Origin: CAXXOK01 sp964497495
GTDB lineage: Bacteria; Bacillota; Clostridia; Christensenellales; Aristaeellaceae
Length of the DNA stretch: 64,000 bases
Assembly: GCA_964497495.1 (NCBI GenBank)
Contig: CAZCCZ010000002.1
Coordinates: 111,283 to 175,282 of the forward strand
Reading direction: 5' to 3'
In this document: positions 16,736-24,702 of the stretch, piece by piece
Layout: the number at the start of each line of letters is the position of its first letter
Numbering within the stretch: the stretch's first letter is position 1
Position numbers and translations under genes: made by a program
Notes under the pieces: model-generated
Database searches by the model: none
What the model saw: the letters and a program-made list of their open reading frames with translations, nothing else
Told to the model about the DNA's origin: nothing

Positions 16736-17464
16736 TCACTCTTCCTCCTTCGTATGTTGATCCTTTTCGCCACGGGAGGCGCCCGCCCCGTACTTCTCGT
16801 AACCCGGGTGGCGGCCCGACACGTGGTAGTAGTTCTCCCGCAGATCGAGGAGTTTATCGACGTTTTCGCGGCTGATTTCCTTCGCGCCGCCCAGCAGGCG
16901 GGCCGTCAGGCTGATTTTCGCGAAGAGTTCCAGCGTTTCCATGCGATAGTAGGCGGTGATCACGTCCCTGCCCAGCGCGAGCGCGCCGTGATTTTGCAAA
17001 AGCATCACGTCGTGTTTGGGCAGCAGGGGCTCGATGGAATCCGGCACCTCGTTCGTGGAGGGGGCGCCGTAGGGCGCGACCGGCACCGCGCCGATGGAGA
17101 TGATTGATTCGATCATGCTGTATTCGTCCAGCGGGATGTTGGCCACCGCGTAGCCCGTGGCCGTGGGCGGATGCGCGTGCACCACGCCGCCCACGTCCGC
17201 GCGTTTTTCGTAGCAGCGCATGTGCATCTTGATTTCACTGGAAGGCACGCTGCCCGCTGGGCCTTCCAGCACGTTCATACCGCCGTCCACCCGCAGCAGC
17301 GTTTCCGGCGTGATGAAGCTTTTGCTGACGCCTGACGGGGTGATCCAGAATGTGCCGTCGTCCATCCTAACCGAAACGTTACCGTCGTTTGCGGCAACCC
17401 AGCCGAGCTGCCACATTTTGTGGCATACGTCGCATATCTGGTTTTTGATTTCTTCCGTATTCAT
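16736..17464 (-). CDS. fucA: L-fuculose-phosphate aldolase (class II aldolase/adducin)
   Basis: 242 residues from the ATG at 17464 behind a GAGGGG site; longer open frame upstream is in non-coding DNA. Motifs: NDGNVSVR (phosphate-binding loop region), SSEIKMHMRCYEKRADVGGV with the catalytic Glu, the zinc-binding HAHPPTATGYAVAN, and NHGALALGRD with the third zinc His. It splits L-fuculose 1-phosphate to dihydroxyacetone phosphate and L-lactaldehyde. About 27 residues longer than E. coli FucA owing to a charged C-terminal tail. First gene of the fucA-fucI operon and divergent from the CUT2 importer. L-ribulose- or rhamnulose-phosphate specificity is possible but less likely beside fucI. Confidence 0.9.
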   Translation of the reverse strand: MNTEEIKNQICDVCHKMWQLGWVAANDGNVSVRMDDGTFWITPSGVSKSFITPETLLRVDGGMNVLEGPAGSVPSSEIKMHMRCYEKRADVGGVVHAHPPTATGYAVANIPLDEYSMIESIISIGAVPVAPYGAPSTNEVPDSIEPLLPKHDVMLLQNHGALALGRDVITAYYRMETLELFAKISLTARLLGGAKEISRENVDKLLDLRENYYHVSGRHPGYEKYGAGASRGEKDQHTKEEE

Positions 17465-17489
17465 TGCTACCCCTCTTCCGTTCCCGTGT

Positions 17490-17518
17490 ATTCTATCATA
17501 TCGCATCCGCCGGTAAAA
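17490..17518 (-). promoter_or_regulatory. Possible promoter of fucA-fucI
   Basis: Minus strand: TTTTAC (17518-17513), 17 bases, TAGAAT (17495-17490). The -35 is poor. Apart from this and the divergent promoter at 17702, the 397 bases between fucA and the importer hold nothing recognisable. Confidence 0.4.
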
Positions 17519-17701
17519 AGCCAGTCCCGAATTGCGCTCCGCCCGCCGCGAAGCGGCCCCGGAGGGCGATGACGGCCGTTTTCGGCCCTCGCCAGACGGT
17601 GGATACGAAACGAACCTGTGATGTTGCGGCTCGCTGCCCTTTCCACAGCCTTGCGTACGTCCGTGGATGGCGGCGCGGATGGTAACTATTTCACAAAACG
17701 C

Positions 17702-17730
17702 TTGACACGATTTGTACACTATTGTATAGT
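17702..17730 (+). promoter_or_regulatory. Strong sigmaA-type promoter of the CUT2 importer operon
   Basis: TTGACA (17702-17707), 17 bases, TATAGT (17725-17730). An inverted repeat TTTCACA (17689-17695) and TGTGAAA (17732-17738) flanks it and could be a second operator. Start expected near 17737, with a leader of about 125 bases. Confidence 0.8.
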
Positions 17731-17741
17731 ATGTGAAACAA

Positions 17742-17751
17742 GAAACGTTAC
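17742..17751. promoter_or_regulatory. LacI-type operator (partial match)
   Basis: GAAACGTTAC, eight of ten bases matching the palindrome GAAACGTTTC at 23831-23840 and placed at the same distance (about +6) from the inferred start. Probably read by the LacI-family protein at 22652-23671. Confidence 0.5.
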
Positions 17752-17861
17752 GCTTATATGGCAGGATTCCTTTTGCGGGGCCGATTCGTAACAACGGAGC
17801 GGTGTGGACAGGACCGTATACGGAGCGCGCCCGCGGCGCGAAACCGGAAGGAAGGGTTTTT

Positions 17862-19364
17862 TTGAACGAAGTGATTTTAACGATGAAGGGCATCGATAAA
17901 ACCTTTCCGGGCGTCCACGCGCTGGATCACGTGGATTTTGAGGTGCGCAAGGGCGAGGTGCACGCGCTGATGGGGGAAAACGGCGCTGGCAAATCCACGC
18001 TGATGAAGGTGCTTACGGGCATCTATACCAAAGACGCGGGCACGATCACCTACGAGGGCAGGGAAGTGTGCTTCGCAAGCCCGCGCGAGGCGCAGGCGGC
18101 CGGGGTGGTGATCGTCCACCAGGAACTGAACATGATGGGCCACCTGACCGTTGCGCAGAACATTTTCATCGGCCGCGAATGGAAGAAAGGCCTTCTGATC
18201 GACGACGCGCGCATGAACGAGGAGGCGCGCAAACTGTTTGGGCAGCTGAACATCGACATCGACCCGCGCGAGACCATGAGCAGGCTCACCGTGGGCAAGC
18301 AGCAGATGTGCGAAATCGCCAAGGCGATCTCCCACGAGGCCAAGATCATTATTTTCGACGAACCCAGCGCGGCCCTGACGGACGCGGAGATCGACCAGCT
18401 TTTCCGCATTATCCGCGACCTGCGCCGGAAAGAGTACGGGATCGTGTATATCTCCCACCGTATGGACGAAATCAAGAAAATCACGGACCGCGTAACCGTG
18501 ATGCGGGACGGGCAGACGGTGGGAACGCTGATTACCGACGAATGCACCAAGGACGACATCGTCCACATGATGGTGGGTCGCGTGATTTACGAGGAGCCGA
18601 AAACCAAAAGCCGCGTGCCCGCAGGCGCGCCCGTGGTGCTGCGCGTGGAGCACCTGAACGCGGGCCGCATGGTGCGGGACGTGAGCTTCGAGCTTCGCAA
18701 GGGCGAGATCCTCGGGTTTTCCGGGCTGATGGGCGCCGGGCGCACCGAAACGGCGCGCGCGCTCTTCGGGGCCGACCCCCGGGAAAGCGGCGACATCTAC
18801 GTGGAGGGGAAAAAGGTCGTTATCCATTCTCCGCAGGACGCCGTGCGCATGGGCATCGGCTACCTGTCGGAAGACCGCAAGCGGTACGGCGTGGTGCTGA
18901 AAAAGAGTATCACGGAAAATTCCACCCTCGCGTGCCTGGCGGATTACATCAAGCGTTTCAACATCATCGATGGCGCCGCCGAACACAGGGTCGCCCAGAA
19001 AATGGTGGACACCCTGAAAACCAAGACGCCCGGCGTGGACCAGATGGTGTTGGACCTTTCCGGCGGCAACCAGCAGAAGGTGGTCGTTGCCAAGTGGCTT
19101 ATCAGCAACAGCAAAATCCTTATTTTCGACGAGCCGACGCGCGGTATCGACGTGGGCGCGAAGCAGGAAATATACGAACTGATGAACCGGCTGGTGCAGG
19201 AAGGTAAATCCATCATCATGATTTCCTCCGAAATGCCGGAAATCCTCCGCATGAGCGACCGCATCGTGGTGATGTGCGAGGGGAAGAAAACGGCGGAATT
19301 CGACGTGTCGGAAGCCACGCAGGAAAAGATCATGAACGCGGCGACACGTGAGATCGCGGTGTAA
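17862..19364 (+). CDS. CUT2 sugar ABC transporter ATP-binding protein (RbsA/MglA-like)
   Basis: 500 residues from a TTG at 17862, after GGAAGGAAGGG and a run of T. Two tandem ABC domains as usual for the family: the first (about 5-240) with GENGAGKSTLMKVLTGIYTK and IIIFDEPSAALTDAEI, the second (about 255-495) with GLMGAGRTETARALFG, LSGGNQQKVVVAKWL and ILIFDEPTRGIDVGAKQEI. It powers uptake of a monosaccharide or polyol through the two permeases encoded downstream. First gene of a four-gene importer operon. The RbsA-type second Walker A is altered (GAGRTE), which is normal for this family. An alternative start is the ATG at 17883. Confidence 0.94.
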   Translation: MNEVILTMKGIDKTFPGVHALDHVDFEVRKGEVHALMGENGAGKSTLMKVLTGIYTKDAGTITYEGREVCFASPREAQAAGVVIVHQELNMMGHLTVAQNIFIGREWKKGLLIDDARMNEEARKLFGQLNIDIDPRETMSRLTVGKQQMCEIAKAISHEAKIIIFDEPSAALTDAEIDQLFRIIRDLRRKEYGIVYISHRMDEIKKITDRVTVMRDGQTVGTLITDECTKDDIVHMMVGRVIYEEPKTKSRVPAGAPVVLRVEHLNAGRMVRDVSFELRKGEILGFSGLMGAGRTETARALFGADPRESGDIYVEGKKVVIHSPQDAVRMGIGYLSEDRKRYGVVLKKSITENSTLACLADYIKRFNIIDGAAEHRVAQKMVDTLKTKTPGVDQMVLDLSGGNQQKVVVAKWLISNSKILIFDEPTRGIDVGAKQEIYELMNRLVQEGKSIIMISSEMPEILRMSDRIVVMCEGKKTAEFDVSEATQEKIMNAATREIAV

Positions 19365-19378
19365 GGGGGAAAAAAGAC

Positions 19379-20380
19379 GTGAAGGAATCCCTTCGGAAGT
19401 TTAAGAACCTGCGCTTCGTCAAGGCCATCGGTTTCAACCGCGTCGTCCTGATCCTGATCATATTCCTGATGTACGGGCTGTTCACGCTGCTGACGCCTCT
19501 TCTGCGCAACGGCTCCACGTTCGTCAACTACAACCGTATCCTCAGCGCGCTCAACTACGCCTATTTCATCGGCTTCCTGGGGCTGGGCGTCACTTTCGTC
19601 ATCGCGACCGGCGGCATCGATTTCTCCATCGGGCCCGTGATGTTCTGCTCGGCGCTCATTTCCGGGTACTGCCTCACCAAGTTCAACGTGCCGCTATGGC
19701 TGTGCCTGTTCATCAGCGTCGCGGTGGGCGCGGTTTTCGGCAGCGTCGGCGGCTATTTCGTGGCCTTCCGCCACCTGCCGTCGTTCATCACCTCGCTGGC
19801 GCTGATGCAGGTGGCCAAGGGCGTGGGGTCGATTTTCACTAAAACCCAGTCGGTCACGTGGCCGTCGGACAACCCCGCCACGTCCTGGTATCGCAGCCTG
19901 GTCAAGCTGGACGGCTTTCCTGTGGGGTTCGCGATCCTCATCGTGGTGGCGATCTTCTGCTCCGTCCTGCTGTACCATACCATGGCCGGACGCTACATGC
20001 TCTGCCTGGGCAGCAACAAGGAAGCGGTGCGCCTTTCCGGCGTGGACACCCGTAGGTGGGAGATGCTGGCCTACGTGATGTCCGGCGCGCTGGCGGGCGT
20101 TGCGGCCATCTTTTACGTCGGCGCGTACACCACCGTCCAACCCGGGCTCGGGGACACCTTCAACAACGAGGCCATCGCGGCCTGCGTAATGGGCGGTACG
20201 TCCATGGCGGGCGGCTCCGCGTCCATCCTGGGCACGGTGATCGGCGCGATCATCGTGGCGCTGATGCAGGAGGGCATTCTGGCGATGGGCTTTACGATCT
20301 CCTATCAATATGTGCTGACCGGCCTGATCGTGCTGGGCGCGGTAACGGCGGACATTATCAGCCGCAAACGCAGGAACTGA
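19379..20380 (+). CDS. CUT2 sugar ABC transporter permease (RbsC-like)
   Basis: 333 residues, GTG start after AAGGGGGA, 14 bases after the ATPase gene. About eight to ten membrane segments, with the BPD_transp_2 motifs ATGGIDFSIGPVMFCSALIS, FVAFRHLPSFITSLALMQ, GSNKEAVRLSGVDTRRWEML and ACVMGGTSMAGGSASILGTV. It forms half of the pore together with the next gene; two different permeases in one system, rather than an RbsC homodimer, is a variant seen in Clostridia. Confidence 0.93.
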   Translation: MKESLRKFKNLRFVKAIGFNRVVLILIIFLMYGLFTLLTPLLRNGSTFVNYNRILSALNYAYFIGFLGLGVTFVIATGGIDFSIGPVMFCSALISGYCLTKFNVPLWLCLFISVAVGAVFGSVGGYFVAFRHLPSFITSLALMQVAKGVGSIFTKTQSVTWPSDNPATSWYRSLVKLDGFPVGFAILIVVAIFCSVLLYHTMAGRYMLCLGSNKEAVRLSGVDTRRWEMLAYVMSGALAGVAAIFYVGAYTTVQPGLGDTFNNEAIAACVMGGTSMAGGSASILGTVIGAIIVALMQEGILAMGFTISYQYVLTGLIVLGAVTADIISRKRRN

Positions 20381-20411
20381 CCGCGCGGCACACATAGAAA
20401 CCGGAGGGGCA

Positions 20412-21395
20412 ATGGCAATGGGCGGTATGAAGAAGAAGCCGATCATACAGGCGATCGGCGTGCAAAGGCTCGTGATCCTCGGCGTTCTGGTAATTCTGTT
20501 CGCCTTTTTCTGCATCATGAGCGAGTCGTTCCGGAAGTATACCACCATCATTACGATGTGCAGCTATATGTACTACATCATGCTGATGGCGATCGGCGTT
20601 ACCTTCCCGCTGATCACCGGCGGCGTGGATCTTTCCATCGGCACGGGGCTGGTTTGCTACTCCATCGTCGGCAGCTATCTGATGCGGCAGATGGGCCTTC
20701 CCATCTGGGTGGCCATGCTGGTCACCGTGGGCATGGGCGTCTTCTTCGGCTTCTTCAACGGTATCATCATCGCCAAGCTGGACCTGCCCCCGTTCATCAC
20801 CACGCTGTGCACCATGATGATCGTTCGCGGGCTGGGGTCCATCCTGACCGGCGGCATGACGGGCGTATGGCCCATGGCGGGGCAGGAGGGAAGTTGGTTC
20901 AGGGACCTGCTGAAGTATAAGATCGGCGATACGGTTTACCCGGTCGGCATGATCCTCATCATCGTGCTGGTGGTCGTCATGTCCCTGGTGCTCAACCACT
21001 CCCGCGTGGGGCGCTACATCATCGCGATCGGCAGCAACAAGGAAGCGCTTAAGCTTTCCGGCGTCAACGTCGTCCGGTGGCACGTGATGGCGTACGTGTT
21101 CTCCGGTTTCTTCGCGGGGTTGGCGGCCATCGCCTACGCGGGCACTTTTTCCAGCATCACGCCGGGCACCGGCGCGGGTCTGGAACTGGACGCCATCGGC
21201 GGGGCCATCATCGGCGGCACGGCGATGACCGGCGGCAGCGGCTCCATCATCGGCACGTTCCTGGGCGTATGCCTGATTTCGCTGCTCAAGACCGGCCTGC
21301 CCAACGTGGGCCTGCAGGCCAACTGGCAGCAGATCATCACGGGCGCGATCCTGATCGTCGCGGTGACGATCGACATGGCGCGCAGACGCAAATAA
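20412..21395 (+). CDS. CUT2 sugar ABC transporter permease (RbsC-like), second subunit
   Basis: 327 residues, paralogous to the preceding permease with the same ordered motifs (ITGGVDLSIGTGLVCYSIVG; AKLDLPPFITTLCTMMIVRG; GSNKEALKLSGVNVVRWHVM; GGAIIGGTAMTGGSGSIIGT). ATG start behind GGAGGGG, 31 bases after the first permease. Together they should build a heterodimeric channel in the cytoplasmic membrane. Confidence 0.93.
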   Translation: MAMGGMKKKPIIQAIGVQRLVILGVLVILFAFFCIMSESFRKYTTIITMCSYMYYIMLMAIGVTFPLITGGVDLSIGTGLVCYSIVGSYLMRQMGLPIWVAMLVTVGMGVFFGFFNGIIIAKLDLPPFITTLCTMMIVRGLGSILTGGMTGVWPMAGQEGSWFRDLLKYKIGDTVYPVGMILIIVLVVVMSLVLNHSRVGRYIIAIGSNKEALKLSGVNVVRWHVMAYVFSGFFAGLAAIAYAGTFSSITPGTGAGLELDAIGGAIIGGTAMTGGSGSIIGTFLGVCLISLLKTGLPNVGLQANWQQIITGAILIVAVTIDMARRRK

Positions 21396-21451
21396 GCTCG
21401 ATATGTACGCCGCCAAGGCGTCATATACATATAAAAAGGGGGGTTTATTCC

Positions 21452-22543
21452 ATGAAAAAGGCGTTGTCTCTGTTCCTGGTGCTGGCGCTGCTCGTCGGCA
21501 CGGTCTCTTTCGCGCTTGCGGACGAGGCGAAGACCTACTCCTTTGAGATCGTATCAAAGGGCTTCCAGTCCACCTATTGGCAGGCGGTTCTGAAGGGCTG
21601 CCAGATGGAAACGAAGAAGATCAACGACGAAGCCGGCTATGAGAAGGTCAAGTTCAACATGGTCGGACCCGACTCCGAGAGCGATATCGCCGTACAGGTG
21701 AACGAGTTCGAGTCCGCCCTCAACGCCAAGCCCGACGCGATCGGCCTTGCCGCGCTGGATGTGAACGCCCTCAACGACAACATCGCCGCCGCGCAGGCCG
21801 CCGGCATCCCCATCATCGGCTTCGACTCCGGCGTGCCCAACGCTCCCGCGGGCGCCGTGCTGGCCAATGCCTCCACGGATAACTTCGCCGCCGGCCAGGT
21901 GGTCGCCGAGAACCTCTACGCCAAGATCAAGGATCGCATCGCCGCCGCCACCGCGCCCGTGCGCATCGGCGAAATCAACCAGGACGCCACCTCCGAGTCC
22001 ATCACCAACCGCGGCATCGGCTTCATCGACAAGATGCTGGAACTGCTCGCCGCGGATAACGTGCCCGTGGCCGTGATCGGCAACGACAAGTACGTGGGCG
22101 ACGCAAAGGGCGCCACCGTGGCCGAGGCCGACGCGAAGGTCGTCATCGAAGTCCGCGTGCCCGCGCAGACCACCACCGAACTGTGCGCCACCGAAGCGGG
22201 CGTGATCCTGAACGAGTCCGACACCATCGCCGTGTTCGGCTCCAACCAGGTCGCCGCCGAGGGCGTGATTACCGCCAACGAAATGCTGAACGTCTGCGGC
22301 TCCGGCGACGACCAGATCATCGCCGTGGGCTTCGACTCCGGCACCGTCATCAAAGCGGCCGTGACCTCCGGCGTCATGTACGGCGCCGTAACGCAGAGCC
22401 CCGTCGGCATCGGCGAAAAGCTGATCGACCTGCTGCTGGCCGCCGCTTCCGGCGAAGCCGTGCAGGACACCGACACCGGCTGCGCGTTCTACACCGCCGA
22501 GAACATCGCTTCCGACGCGATCGCCCCCAACCTGTACGACTGA
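21452..22543 (+). CDS. Periplasmic-binding-protein-like sugar-binding protein (family 4, RbsB-like)
   Basis: 363 residues from the ATG at 21452 behind AAAAAGGGGGG. Signal peptide MKKALSLFLVLALLVGTVSF with cleavage after ALA; no lipobox Cys. The mature protein has the two-lobed layout: YSFEIVSKGFQSTYWQAVLK at the start, AAAQAAGIPIIGFDSGVPNA at about residues 110-130, and IIAVGFDSGTVIKAAVTSGV near 290. Last gene of the CUT2 operon (the usual order in Clostridia varies). It binds the sugar or polyol outside the cell; ligand unknown but catabolic genes downstream point to galactitol, tagatose, fucose or related compounds. A strong terminator follows. Confidence 0.94.
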   Translation: MKKALSLFLVLALLVGTVSFALADEAKTYSFEIVSKGFQSTYWQAVLKGCQMETKKINDEAGYEKVKFNMVGPDSESDIAVQVNEFESALNAKPDAIGLAALDVNALNDNIAAAQAAGIPIIGFDSGVPNAPAGAVLANASTDNFAAGQVVAENLYAKIKDRIAAATAPVRIGEINQDATSESITNRGIGFIDKMLELLAADNVPVAVIGNDKYVGDAKGATVAEADAKVVIEVRVPAQTTTELCATEAGVILNESDTIAVFGSNQVAAEGVITANEMLNVCGSGDDQIIAVGFDSGTVIKAAVTSGVMYGAVTQSPVGIGEKLIDLLLAAASGEAVQDTDTGCAFYTAENIASDAIAPNLYD

Positions 22544-22567
22544 CGTACGGTACCCGGGAAACGGTCG

Positions 22568-22595
22568 GGGCCGCCCTCCGCAAGGAGGGCGGCCC
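22568..22595 (+). terminator. Intrinsic terminator of the CUT2 importer operon
   Basis: Perfect 12-base stem GGGCCGCCCTCC/GGAGGGCGGCCC with a GCAA tetraloop, followed by TTCGTCGCTTTT. The T tract is interrupted, but the stem is very stable. Confidence 0.8.
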
Positions 22596-22651
22596 TTCGT
22601 CGCTTTTACATCCGAACGCCGTATACGCGGCGGTGTGGGAACGGGCGGCTT

Positions 22652-23671
22652 TCAGGTTTTCTTCAGCCTTCGGATACTGCTTCCCTCGTGCAGCTGCGTG
22701 GAAAGGGTGATGATCTGGCACAGCGGCTGGGAAGAACCGTCCGAGAGCAGGCGTAGAAGCTGCCTGGCGACGCACTCGCCGATGGCGTTTTGCGGTTGTT
22801 TGACCAGCGTGAGGGTGGGGAACATCGCGCCGAAAAGATCCAGCTTGTCAAAACCGATCACGGAGATATCGTCCGGCACCCGGCAGGAGGCTTCGTTGAG
22901 CGCGATCATCGCGCCGAGCGTCATTTCGTAATTCGTTACGAACACGGCCGTGGGCGGCGTGGGAAGCGCCAGCAACGCCTTGGTTTGCGTATAACCGCCT
23001 TCCAGTGTATAATCGCTGAAGCGGATCAGCTCCTCCCGGGGACGAATGCTGAATTCCGCGTATGCGTTCAGGTAGCCCTCCCGGCGCTTCTGCGTGGTGA
23101 AGATCCCCTCGTTGCCCAGAATCAGGCCGATCTCCTCGTGACCGGCTTCCAGCAGATGGCGCGTGGCCTTTTCCGCCGCGTCCACGTTGTCCACGACGAC
23201 GGCGCTGACCTTGCCGCTGAAAGCTTTCAGCATCCTGTCCACCAGCACGACGGGGATGCCCGCGTCCATCGCGGGTTTCAGGTGCTCGCCCGTTGTGTCC
23301 GTAGGCATGTTGATCAGGCCGTCCACGCGCTTGTGCATCAGGAACGAGACGGCCTCCTTCTCCCGGCGGGGGTCCGTGCGGCAGTCGCATACGATGACCG
23401 CGTAATCGTGCTTGCGCAGGATATCTTCCATCGTGGTGATGATGGAGGTGATGAACTGGTTGCCGAGCTCGGGGATTACCACGCCTACCGTGCGGCTCAG
23501 GCTGGTTTTCAGGCTGCGGGCGAACTCGTTGGGCACGAAATGAAGGTCCCGCACGGCGTCCTCGATGAGTTTCTTGTTCTTCGGCCTCACGTTGCCGCCG
23601 TTGAGATATTTGGAAATCGTCGCAAGCCCCAGACCCGTGATTTTCGCGATGTCCTTCATGGTGGCCGCCAT
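22652..23671 (-). CDS. LacI-family transcriptional regulator
   Basis: 339 residues from the ATG at 23671 after GGGAGGG. Helix-turn-helix at residues 5-24 (MKDIAKITGLGLATISKYLN) and hinge helix near 45-60 (FVPNEFARSLKT), then the sugar-binding-protein-like effector domain (GVVIPELGNQFITSIITTME; GLILGNEGIFTTQKRREGYL; VIGFDKLDLFGAMFPTLTLV). It lies between the importer operon and the catabolic operon; both promoters carry a GAAACGTTTC-type box just downstream of the start, so it most likely represses both and is released by the imported sugar or its phosphate. Its own promoter is divergent from that of the catabolic operon. Confidence 0.93.
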   Translation of the reverse strand: MAATMKDIAKITGLGLATISKYLNGGNVRPKNKKLIEDAVRDLHFVPNEFARSLKTSLSRTVGVVIPELGNQFITSIITTMEDILRKHDYAVIVCDCRTDPRREKEAVSFLMHKRVDGLINMPTDTTGEHLKPAMDAGIPVVLVDRMLKAFSGKVSAVVVDNVDAAEKATRHLLEAGHEEIGLILGNEGIFTTQKRREGYLNAYAEFSIRPREELIRFSDYTLEGGYTQTKALLALPTPPTAVFVTNYEMTLGAMIALNEASCRVPDDISVIGFDKLDLFGAMFPTLTLVKQPQNAIGECVARQLLRLLSDGSSQPLCQIITLSTQLHEGSSIRRLKKT

Positions 23672-23711
23672 TCGGATTCCCTCCCGCCGCACGGTAATCC
23701 CGTTTGTCCGT

Positions 23712-23740
23712 ATTATATCAAAAAGCGGGGGAGGATACAA
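23712..23740 (-). promoter_or_regulatory. sigmaA-type promoter of the LacI gene
   Basis: Minus strand: TTGTAT (23740-23735), 17 bases, consensus TATAAT (23717-23712). Upstream, GCGAATCGTTT at 23751-23761 resembles the palindrome at 35404-35417. Confidence 0.65.
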
Positions 23741-23791
23741 CAAACACCGCGAATCGTTTAGGATATCGTCCGTTTTTACCCCGGTTCCCGC

Positions 23792-23820
23792 TTGACACGC
23801 GGGGTGATTGCGTATATACT
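23792..23820 (+). promoter_or_regulatory. Strong sigmaA-type promoter of the catabolic operon
   Basis: TTGACA (23792-23797), 17 bases, TATACT (23815-23820); start expected near 23827, about 35 bases before the aldolase ATG. Confidence 0.8.
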
Positions 23821-23830
23821 ACTGGAAACG

Positions 23831-23840
23831 GAAACGTTTC
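23831..23840. promoter_or_regulatory. LacI-type operator
   Basis: Perfect palindrome GAAACGTTTC at about +5 to +14 of the catabolic operon. The central CG and the AAACGTTT core are characteristic of LacI-family sites. The adjacent LacI gene is the likely reader. Confidence 0.72.
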
Positions 23841-23861
23841 GCTATTGTAGGGGGATTCGAT

Positions 23862-24701
23862 ATGCCTTTGGTATCTTCCGGAGAACTCTTGCGGGCGGCT
23901 CAAAAAGGCGGGTACGCCGTGGGCGCCTTCAACGTCGAAAACATGGAGATGGCGCAGGCCGTTGTTTCCGCGGCGGCGGAGGCCGGCGCTCCCGTGATCG
24001 TGCAAACCACGTCGGGAACGCTGAAATACGCGCCTCCGGCGGTTTTCGCGGGGATCGTGGAAAGGCTGGCGCGGGATGTGAAAGTGCCGGTGGCGCTGCA
24101 CCTGGACCACGGAAGCAGCCTGGAGCTCGCGCGGGCCTGCGCGCAGGCCGGGTATACGTCGCTGATGATCGACGGTTCGCTGCTGCCTTTTTCCGGTAAC
24201 GTTACGCTTACGAAGAGCGTTGTGGAGATGGCGGGCGCGCTGCCCGTGGAAGCGGAACTGGGCACCGTCGGCGGCAAAGAGGACGACCACGACGCGAAAC
24301 CGCAGTACACCGACCCCGCGCAGGCCGCGGAATTCGTGCGCGAAACGGGCGTCGCCAGCTTCGCCGTGGCCATCGGCACGGCGCACGGCGTTTATAAAGG
24401 CGTGCCCAAACTGGATATCGACCTGCTGAAGAAGATCCGCGAAACCGTGTCTGTGCCGCTGGTGCTGCACGGCACCAGCGGGGTGCCGCACGGGCAGGTA
24501 CGCGCCTGCATCGAACGCGGCATCTGCAAGGTCAACTACGCCACGGAACTCCGTATCGCTTTCTCCGACGGCGTGAAGGGCGTGCTCGCGGCGAACCCGG
24601 ACGTTTTCGACCCGAAAAAGTACCTGTCCGCGGGGCGCGAGGCCGTGAAGGCCCGCGTGCTGGAACTGATCCGCCTGTGCGGTTCCGAAGGAAAGGGCTG
24701 A
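23862..24701 (+). CDS. Class II ketose-1,6-bisphosphate aldolase (GatY/KbaY/Fba type)
   Basis: 279 residues from the ATG at 23862. Zinc and catalytic motifs of class II aldolases are present: ALHLDHGSS near residue 80 (catalytic Asp and zinc His), a Glu in VEAELGTVGGKEDD, the second zinc His in AIGTAHGVYKG near residue 178 and the third in VLHGTSGVP near 207; NYATELR closes the phosphate site. The size fits tagatose-1,6-bisphosphate aldolase (GatY/KbaY) and short bacterial Fba. In an operon with a GatD-like dehydrogenase and a PfkB kinase, cleavage of tagatose 1,6-bisphosphate to DHAP and glyceraldehyde 3-phosphate is the likely job. Fructose-bisphosphate activity cannot be excluded. First gene of the operon. 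Confidence 0.9.
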   Translation: MPLVSSGELLRAAQKGGYAVGAFNVENMEMAQAVVSAAAEAGAPVIVQTTSGTLKYAPPAVFAGIVERLARDVKVPVALHLDHGSSLELARACAQAGYTSLMIDGSLLPFSGNVTLTKSVVEMAGALPVEAELGTVGGKEDDHDAKPQYTDPAQAAEFVRETGVASFAVAIGTAHGVYKGVPKLDIDLLKKIRETVSVPLVLHGTSGVPHGQVRACIERGICKVNYATELRIAFSDGVKGVLAANPDVFDPKKYLSAGREAVKARVLELIRLCGSEGKG

Positions 24702-24702
24702 C

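Noticed and set aside
14815..16875. Long plus-strand open frame of 686 codons across fucI
   Set aside because: It is antisense to a clear fucI, reads as Arg/Val/His-rich sequence without domains and lacks a ribosome site. The same holds for the long frames at 3197-4924 (+), 1138-2400 (+) and 25243-27294 (-).
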